Shown here: piece after piece, positions 57,780 through 64,000 of the stretch
Layout: the number at the start of each line of letters is the position of its first letter
Position numbering within the stretch: position 1 is the stretch's first letter
NCBI GenBank assembly: GCA_015143295.1
Contig: CM026561.1
Coordinates: 36,584,875 to 36,648,874, forward strand
Origin: Tetracentron sinense
Taxonomy: Eukaryota > Streptophyta > Magnoliopsida > Trochodendrales > Trochodendraceae
Reading direction: 5' to 3'
Length of the DNA stretch: 64,000 nt
The notes under the pieces: model-generated
What the model was told of the DNA's origin: nothing
Seen by the model: only the letters and a program-made list of their open reading frames with translations
Databases searched by the model: none
Translations under genes and position numbers: made by a program

Positions 57780-58800
57780 CGCCATTTTTTACCTTTCCCT
57801 GTAACTAACCTTTAACCCTGGTTAGTTAAGGCCCTAGTCAGTTCCAGGGTCATGGTTAGTTAGTCCTGACCCTTAGCTATCCCTCTACCAATTTTTAGAC
57901 ACTAACTCATAGTCTAACCCTGGTTAATAGGGCCTTAAACCTAGGTTATCAGACCGTCGGTAGTTTGATTACCGACATTTTGGAGCTTTTTTGGCAGTGA
58001 CTTTGGGCCCCTGTGGAGCCCACATCACTCATCTCCTAGGGCCCAATCATGGCCCAATGGGAAGCCCTGTACCTCATCTACCTCCCTGTAAAATTTCAAG
58101 CCCTGAACCCTAGTCTAACTATGGTTATCATAACCCCAAACTTGGTTTAGCAGTATGTCAGCAATGTGATTGCCGACATTTCAGACACATTTTTTTGCTG
58201 ACTTTGGGCCCCTGTATGACCCATACTTGAGCAGATCTTGGGTCAAAACCAAGCTCATTGGACTCGCAGCACTCTAGGCTACCTGTCCCCTGGGGTGATC
58301 CCTAACTGTAGTTAAATCCCCACAAACTCTGGTTAAAATTTTACTATAATGGAGGTAATCCGATTACCTCAATTCTTAAAATTTTAATTTTTGGGCTTTG
58401 TACAGGACCCAAACCTGATAGGAGACCATTATAGGTTATGTCATACCTTATGGGCTCATTTTTGACTGACCTTGACCCTAACCATGGCTAAAATCACATA
58501 TGGTTAACTTTTAATCATGGTTAAGCATCCCTTAACCCCAAAAAATCAAGAAAAATCAGAAATAATCTATGATTTCCAGAATGACCTTCTGTGGTCCATT
58601 TTACCTTGGTTAGATTGCTTAACCATAGTTAAGCAATCCTTAACCATCAAAAAATCTAGAAAAATCCCCAAAAAAATCAGAAAAATTCAAAAGACCAAAA
58701 ATTAATGAACTTTTGGACCTTTTTAATTATGGTTAATACCCCTAATCATGGTTAACTATCTTTTTAACCCCGGTTAGCAACCCTAACCCTGGGTTAACAC
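57780..58800. repeat. Dispersed AACCATGGTT-like palindromes, second LTR copy
   Basis: Variants such as AACCCTGGTTA, AACCATAGTTAAG, AATCATGGTTAA and AACCCCGGTTA recur, mirroring 28840-29995. More of them are mutated here. Confidence 0.8.
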
Positions 58801-59334
58801 ACCCCTTAGCCTCTGGGATTTACCCTTGGCCTACTGAGCCTAAATCCTAGTCTACCGGATTATCCCCTCGACCTACCGAGCCCATACCTTGCACATTGAC
58901 AAATCTCGGTCAAACAAAACTCTAATCACTGGATTAGGCCCATTAGCCACCCTTGGTGCACACACCCACATCTTCTAACCTTAGCACGGGCTCACGTGCT
59001 AGAATTACAATCGGTCTGATCTCACCCCTATGTGAGTACGTAGGCAACCAAACCCGAGTTCGACCCTAGTTAGCTTTTCTTTCTTACTATTAGTATTAAC
59101 TTAAAGACTTTGACATTTGATTAACTTTGAACTTTAATTGAGCTTAAACCTAGCAAGCAGAGAACCATTACAAGTGGAAGTGTCAAGGCGCCTAACCCTT
59201 TCCCAAAACTTAACTGAACCTCTTACCTTGATCTCTAATCGGAGACCAAAGACCTTATCCAATATCTCTTCTGAATGAATAAATGACGACTCTTAACAAT
59301 CCCGTAAGTGAAGAATTTTCGCACTCACAAAACA

Positions 59335-59640
59335 GACTTCTATTGTCGAACTTCTCTTCTCTAAAATACCTTCATCATTATCCCAATTTTTCTATATCTA
59401 TATCTATGCTCTCGTAAAAAGAGCGTAGAAGCAAACTGTTGTTGTTGAACCTCTCTTCTCTAAAATACCCTCATCAATCTATATGTATACCAATTTTGGT
59501 GGGCGAGACACGAGTTCGCTATGTGCTCACCGAGCGACTGCGTGGTTTTAGCATCCACTAGCGTCTTACATACCAACCTCATTCAAGCGAGACCGATGTG
59601 CGATGTGGGAAACCCTCTTACATACTAACTTGTTTATTCT
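59335..59640. repeat. Unit B spacer with a tandem duplication of about 108 bp
   Basis: TTCTCTTCTCTAAAATACC recurs at about 59350 and 59450 with similar neighbours. The rest parallels unit A upstream of the coiled-coil gene. Confidence 0.6.
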
Positions 59641-60064
59641 CCACACAACACAAGAGCTCTGATCTCTGTTCAAAGCCTCTTCCATTTGAATTTCTTTCTC
59701 CCGCCCCTTTCGCTTCAGGTCTTCCTCCTACATTTAGGGTTTCAAGCCCTTCTTCTTTTTATTGTAAATTCGGAGTTTAGATTCTGAATTCTAGGGTACT
59801 CACTATTTTCTTCTTCTCTGTAATTTTATTTCGTTACAAGTTATTGGGTTGCGATTTTCCTTCTTATTTCTTTGTGTTGGAAGCAGTCGGAAAGCAAGAA
59901 AAAAGGTACTAATTTTTAGCCAAAGTCCATTGCTTGCTTCAAATTGGATGAAGATACTTTTGTTGTTTAAATTGCGTTGATTGTACTTGCTGTTTTGGAT
60001 TTCAACAATTTTAAGAAGGGGAATTAAGAATTAATTGATATGATAATATTTTTTTCATTTGCAG

Positions 60065-60953
60065 ATGGAGTCTCTTTACTCAAAGCTCTATGATAAGTAC
60101 AAAAAACTCAAGGTTTACAGCACTTTGCATCTTATTTCATTTTTTTTTTTCACACTGTTTCTTGCTTGAATGGGTAGCAAATGGCATGCTGCTCCTAAAT
60201 GTTTTTCTCCTTGATTTAGTTTATAAATTCTGTGTTTAGACGAGGAAGGAATCTGAAATGGAGCAGCTCAATCATGACCAAGAAATAAAATTTATGAATT
60301 ATATGTCTGGTATGCACTTATTTTCATCTTTGCTTACATTCTTTTTTCTTAATCTGATACATGTTTTGGTATATTAGCTTAATCTATGTTACCCGGAAAT
60401 GGTTATGGACCTTTTGGTTCATATGTTAAGATTTACAAACTTAGATTCTAGGGATACAGCGATATAAGTATTGATTTTAAAAGTATAGTTTCTAAATGTA
60501 AAATTTCCTGGGTTTAATTTAGCCATAATTGTATGCTGGGTTGACACGGATATCTGTAGGGTTATGAATAACCTGGGTGCTTTAGAGCTTACTTCGAGAA
60601 TAGAGCTTTAAGATAAAGATTTCTAGCTTTCTGGGAACTAAAGTGCTTCCTTTTCTTTTTCTCTTTCGTTATTTTGCGTCTTTTTTTCAGCTGCGGAGGA
60701 TCTGATAGAACACTTGAGAAATGAAAACGATAGGTTGCATGTGCAGATAAATGACTTGACAAATGAATTGGCTTCAACTAGGCATGAATTTTCCAAGCTT
60801 ATTGACTAATCCATTTCATTCTTTTTTTTCTTTTCTTTTTTTAAAGATAACAAAAATTATGGAATTTTAAAGCATATGTTATTTGTTGTAGATCTGCAAA
60901 AGATGGACAATGTGCTGAGTACCAAAAGCTTCTGATGGAAGAGAATCAAAAGA
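60065..60953 (+). CDS. Coiled-coil protein gene, exons 1-4 only (copy B)
   Basis: Exons 60065-60112, 60240-60309, 60691-60781 and 60892-60953 are the exact counterparts of copy A, with the same lengths (48, 70, 91, 62), the same phases and an open frame. Differences include E6K, P to Q in exon 2, and GSI to AST before the third intron. The third intron again has a GC donor (AG|GCATGA). No exon 5 is found before homology ends at about 61208. It is a truncated duplicate of an unrecognised coiled-coil gene. Confidence 0.7.
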
Positions 60954-61270
60954 GTAAGAAATAGTTGTATGTTAGATAAATGTTGATTCTTAACTCTCAA
61001 ATGTTGTGGGTTTGCTTCTAGACTAACTATCCTAGATGAAAAAAATAAAGAAATTGTTCCATGCTCAAGGAAGTAGGAACCATACTTACCTAGAAGATCC
61101 TTTCATGTTACCTTATATCTCAGCTTGGTTATTTTTCTTTTCTTTTCTTTTCTTTTCTTTTTTGATCACTATATTCCAGCTTGGCTATTCTCAATGGTAT
61201 GAAGTGGAAGGCGGGATTTCGTTGTTAAAATTTTGTGATTTCTCTTTTAAGAATTGATGTAGTTTTGGAT

Positions 61271-61291
61271 CTTATATATATATATATATAT
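61271..61291. repeat. (TA)n microsatellite
   Basis: About ten TA units just past the end of unit B homology. Confidence 0.9.
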
Positions 61292-61396
61292 GTTTGGCAT
61301 CAACAACAAATCTTGTTCCTCTTATCCAATCTATGTAGCATGATATCTTCATTAGAGCAGGGAATGATTGTTTTGCATTTAACATGTATCTCATAG

Positions 61397-64000
61397 TTGT
61401 GAGCACTGTAATTTACCGTATTTCCTTCTGAGCCGAACCCTACGGAGGAACAACACTAAACGCGTATTTGGGAGTCGCCGCCTATTAAATTAGAGGAAAA
61501 TAAGATCCCAAGATTAAATTTGATAAGGCCTAAAGTTTGCTTTAAGATTCTAAGGTAAATGATTCATTTAAGTTTGGGGGAAGGTGTTAGGCACCCCTAA
61601 ACCCCCATCCGGAGATGTTTATCTACTCCCAAAGTCTAATCTAATTAAGGGAAATTGCAAAGGAAATTTATTTTAAAATGTAAACATGCTAAATTAAAAG
61701 ATAAATCAAGATGGAGAAGGAAACTAGCCTAGGGGTGGTCGGACCCGTTAGGGTTGCTTACATCCCCAACTTGGTGGGATCAAAGTCAAACCAGTGTAGT
61801 TCAAACAAACAAACATGCTAAGTTATTTTTTGTCAATATTTGATGTTTTTGTATTTTTAGGGTTTTTGGAATCTTTTTGTATTTTTGGGGTTTTATTGGG
61901 CAATTTAGGCTCATGCAAGAGCATGGCATGGCGGGTTGGAAAGCTTAAATATGGTTAAAACTTAACCCGAGTAGGCTTAAGAAGGTCTCAAAGATCTGGA
62001 AATTCAAAGGCAATTTCAGAACCCAAAGAGGGTTTTCTACAATTGAACTAGGGTTTCAGAAGGTGTTGTTCTCAGTTCTGGTTTGCATTCTTAACTTGAG
62101 CCAGCTTGATGTCGCTTGAGCGAGATCTTGCCTGAAATCGGCCTGGGGCCAGATTACAAATGGAGCATTGGACTTTGCAAAGCTAACCAGAGTTAAAACT
62201 TAACCCTAGTTGAGTCAAGATGATCTAGGGTCTGGGGTGCTCAGGGCAAGCTAACCACGGCAAGAAATTAATCAGGTATGAATGGGTTGGGAGTTCAAGA
62301 ACAATTAGAAAACACATTCGCTCGAGTGAGCCTAATCTCACTCAAGTGAAATAGATTCTGTAAAAGTTCTAAAAATGGGACAGGGGAGTTTGGCTAAGGA
62401 TTACTCCAACATCCAAGTCGACAATGTTGCTTCCAGTATTGTTCCAAAATGGGGGGAATTGCAATTTAACCAGGGTTAAGTAAGCAGGGTTAAGATTTAA
62501 CTCTAGAGTGGCCTAAGAATTCTGCAGAGTGCAGGACCTATTTGTTCAAGCGAGACTGAACTCGCTCGAGCAAACAGATTATGTAATCAAGTACCATTAC
62601 ATAACAGAAATTAAAAAATGACTTTGTTTTTTGGACAGCACCTTCCCTTGGGGTCTCGGCATCATTGGCTGGTCAAAACACTTAAGAGAGAAAGAAGCAC
62701 TTGAAATAAAGGAGGGAAGGCCTCTCTTGTTCAAAGGAGACTCCCTACGTCATTGGAAACGAAGTAGGGAGGCCCAATTGAGCTCTGAAAGGGGTAGGCT
62801 TTCTATAAACCAAAATGAAGTTGGCTAACAAATAGGAATGTAAATGCTTATGCAATAAGTAAAACAATACCGGAGTAAAAGAAAAGCCTACTCTCTAAAA
62901 CTTCAACGGGTGTGGATGCTTAAGTCCAAAAAGGGCGTGTCCTAGAGAGGTATAGCCCAAGGCTTCCACTATCCACGAACTAAACTCTACCTCTAAGGTT
63001 CAGGGGATTGAGGTTTGGTTTAGGAAAGGCTTGGGTTTCTGATGTATGGCTATGCAATGGCCTAAAACTCTAAAGTGCTAAGATCAAAATTGAATTAATA
63101 ATAATAAAGAAAATTTTAAAATTGCAATCCTAATACAAATAATTATTCCAAAAAGTTCGAGTAAAGCAATTTTATGAAGATCCAAGGCCACATCACAAAC
63201 CCACAATAGTGACCCCCAGTTATATTGCGAGGGTTGTATGGAAATTCTATGTTTCCACAAGCTAGGGATTGAAACTAATTTCAGGCTCAATAATGGTTAT
63301 AAATTGAAAGTGGCATGTGAGGTGGTTACAAATATTAATGAGTAGGGAATCACAAACCAGCAGTCTAAATAAAGAAATCATAGGGTTTCGGTCTAGGGTT
63401 GTAGGGTTTTAAAAGGTAGGAAGCATTTCAAATGGGGATTAGGGTAAGGTTTTTGTAAGGTGGCTGTTTTCAGGGTTTGAGATTGCTGTTTTAGGGTTTC
63501 GAGTTTGTAAAAGGGCTGTAGGAAAGTTGAAGAGCACTGGAATAGGGCTGGAATTAGGGCAGTCAGGACAGAGGTGCGGCAGCATCAAGGTGAGTTGTGG
63601 GGGGATGCAGCAGTACAAAGGATGGACTAGGAGCATAGTTCGAAAACTCAGCGAGTCACCCGAGTAACTCGGTCGAGTTACTCGACTCGCTTGAATTTCG
63701 AGTCGAGTCACCTCAAAATTTGAAGGAGACACTATTGCCCGAATTACTCGGGTAATTTGGTCGAATTGAGCCGAGTTTTTCGACTCACCAGACTAGGTCA
63801 AGTCACAGAAGGGTATATTTATCATTTTTTAAAACCTAAACCCGAATGCCACACTATTTTTTTGGGTCTACAATGACAACCTCCTATGGGTTCTTTTAAA
63901 CCTAGTTTATAGGTTTGAGCCTATAAAATCAACGTACTTTTGAAATTTTTTCAACCCAGGTTTTTCAAGTTATTACATATATATTCTGAGTTGGACCGAG
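61397..64000 (+). mobile_element. Third long-LTR-like sequence (different family), right end not resolved
   Basis: It begins TGTGAGCACTGTAATTTACC and carries the same kind of 5' block as the two solo LTRs (GAGTCGCCGCCTATTAAAT at about 61470 to GTTAGGCACCCC at about 61588). It also has AACC.GGTTAA-type motifs (62190, 62470) and CGCTCGAG-type palindromes (62110, 62320, 62560). No gag-pol frame is seen. It is cut by, or ends near, the window edge. Confidence 0.5.
63640..63830. repeat. ACTCG/CGAGT-rich palindromic segment
   Basis: About 190 bp of interleaved GAGTCGAGT, ACTCGGTCGAGT and GAGTCACC. It is strongly self-complementary and probably a separate small MITE inserted in the LTR. Confidence 0.5.

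Larger units (their letters stand above)
49369..59329 (-). mobile_element. Solo-LTR-like element, inverted, split by a SIRE-type Copia element
   Basis: It begins TGTAAGCACTCAATTTT, ends CGCACTCACA, and is flanked by the 5-bp direct repeat AAACA (49364-49368 and 59330-59334). Without the nested 7.2 kb it is about 2.8 kb and matches the 28280-31297 element in reverse: CTAGGGTT array, TATA-like box, AACCATGGTT palindromes, and the GTTAGGC...GAGTCGC block near the right end. It interrupts the spacer of unit B. Confidence 0.85.
44092..61208 (+). repeat. Segmental duplication unit B
   Basis: This is the tandem partner of unit A, starting at 44092 about 230 bp after unit A ends. It contains the ERD15 pseudogene, the spacer, and coiled-coil exons 1-4 (60065-60953). 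It is enlarged by the nested LTR elements (49369-59329) and a hAT MITE (46148-46423), and reduced by a 544-bp deletion in the ERD15 leader intron. Confidence 0.85.

Overview
The window is nuclear DNA of a flowering plant. It has AT-rich intergenic sequence, GT-AG introns up to 7 kb, a chloroplast chlorophyll-biosynthesis gene, an ERD15-type stress gene, and dense layers of plant transposons (L1 LINEs, Copia and SIRE-type LTR elements, hAT, PIF/Harbinger, Mutator-type MITEs, SINEs). I cannot name the species. All homology statements come from reading translations by eye; no database search was run.

Region 1 (1-21,800) is the 3' four fifths of CHLD, the D subunit of magnesium chelatase, on the plus strand. 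Thirteen exons between 2,766 and 21,788 join in frame into 605 residues. The transit peptide and the first part of the AAA+ domain lie to the left of the window. The introns hold a LINE fragment with a Harbinger MITE swollen by a GTG repeat, a 616-bp hAT element, and a 6.9-kb hAT element (8-bp target duplication) with a Copia element nested inside it.

Region 2 (21,800-33,350) has no gene I can support. It holds Mutator-type hairpin MITEs with 9-bp target duplications, a degenerate tandem array, and a 3.0-kb solo-LTR-like element (5-bp target duplication) full of AACCATGGTT palindromes.

Region 3 (33,350-61,210) is a tandem segmental duplication. Each unit carries an ERD15-like gene followed by the first four exons of a coiled-coil protein gene. 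Unit A (33,353-about 43,862) has an open ERD15 copy and was hit by a PIF/Harbinger element. Unit B (44,092-about 61,208) has a dead ERD15 copy (stop plus frameshift), a hAT MITE, a 544-bp deletion, and a 10-kb insertion made of the same solo-LTR family with a SIRE-type Copia element nested inside. Each unit serves as the empty site for insertions in the other.

Region 4 (61,400-64,000) is the start of a third long-LTR-like sequence.

The most unusual signal is in the SIRE element. Six copies of a TTCGTCGCCGAA-like palindrome, spaced 30/52-53/30/52-53/30 bp, occur in both LTRs and again just upstream of the env-like reading frame. In all three places a TATA box follows in the direction of transcription. 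This looks like an internal promoter for the env-like gene built on the same architecture as the LTR promoter.
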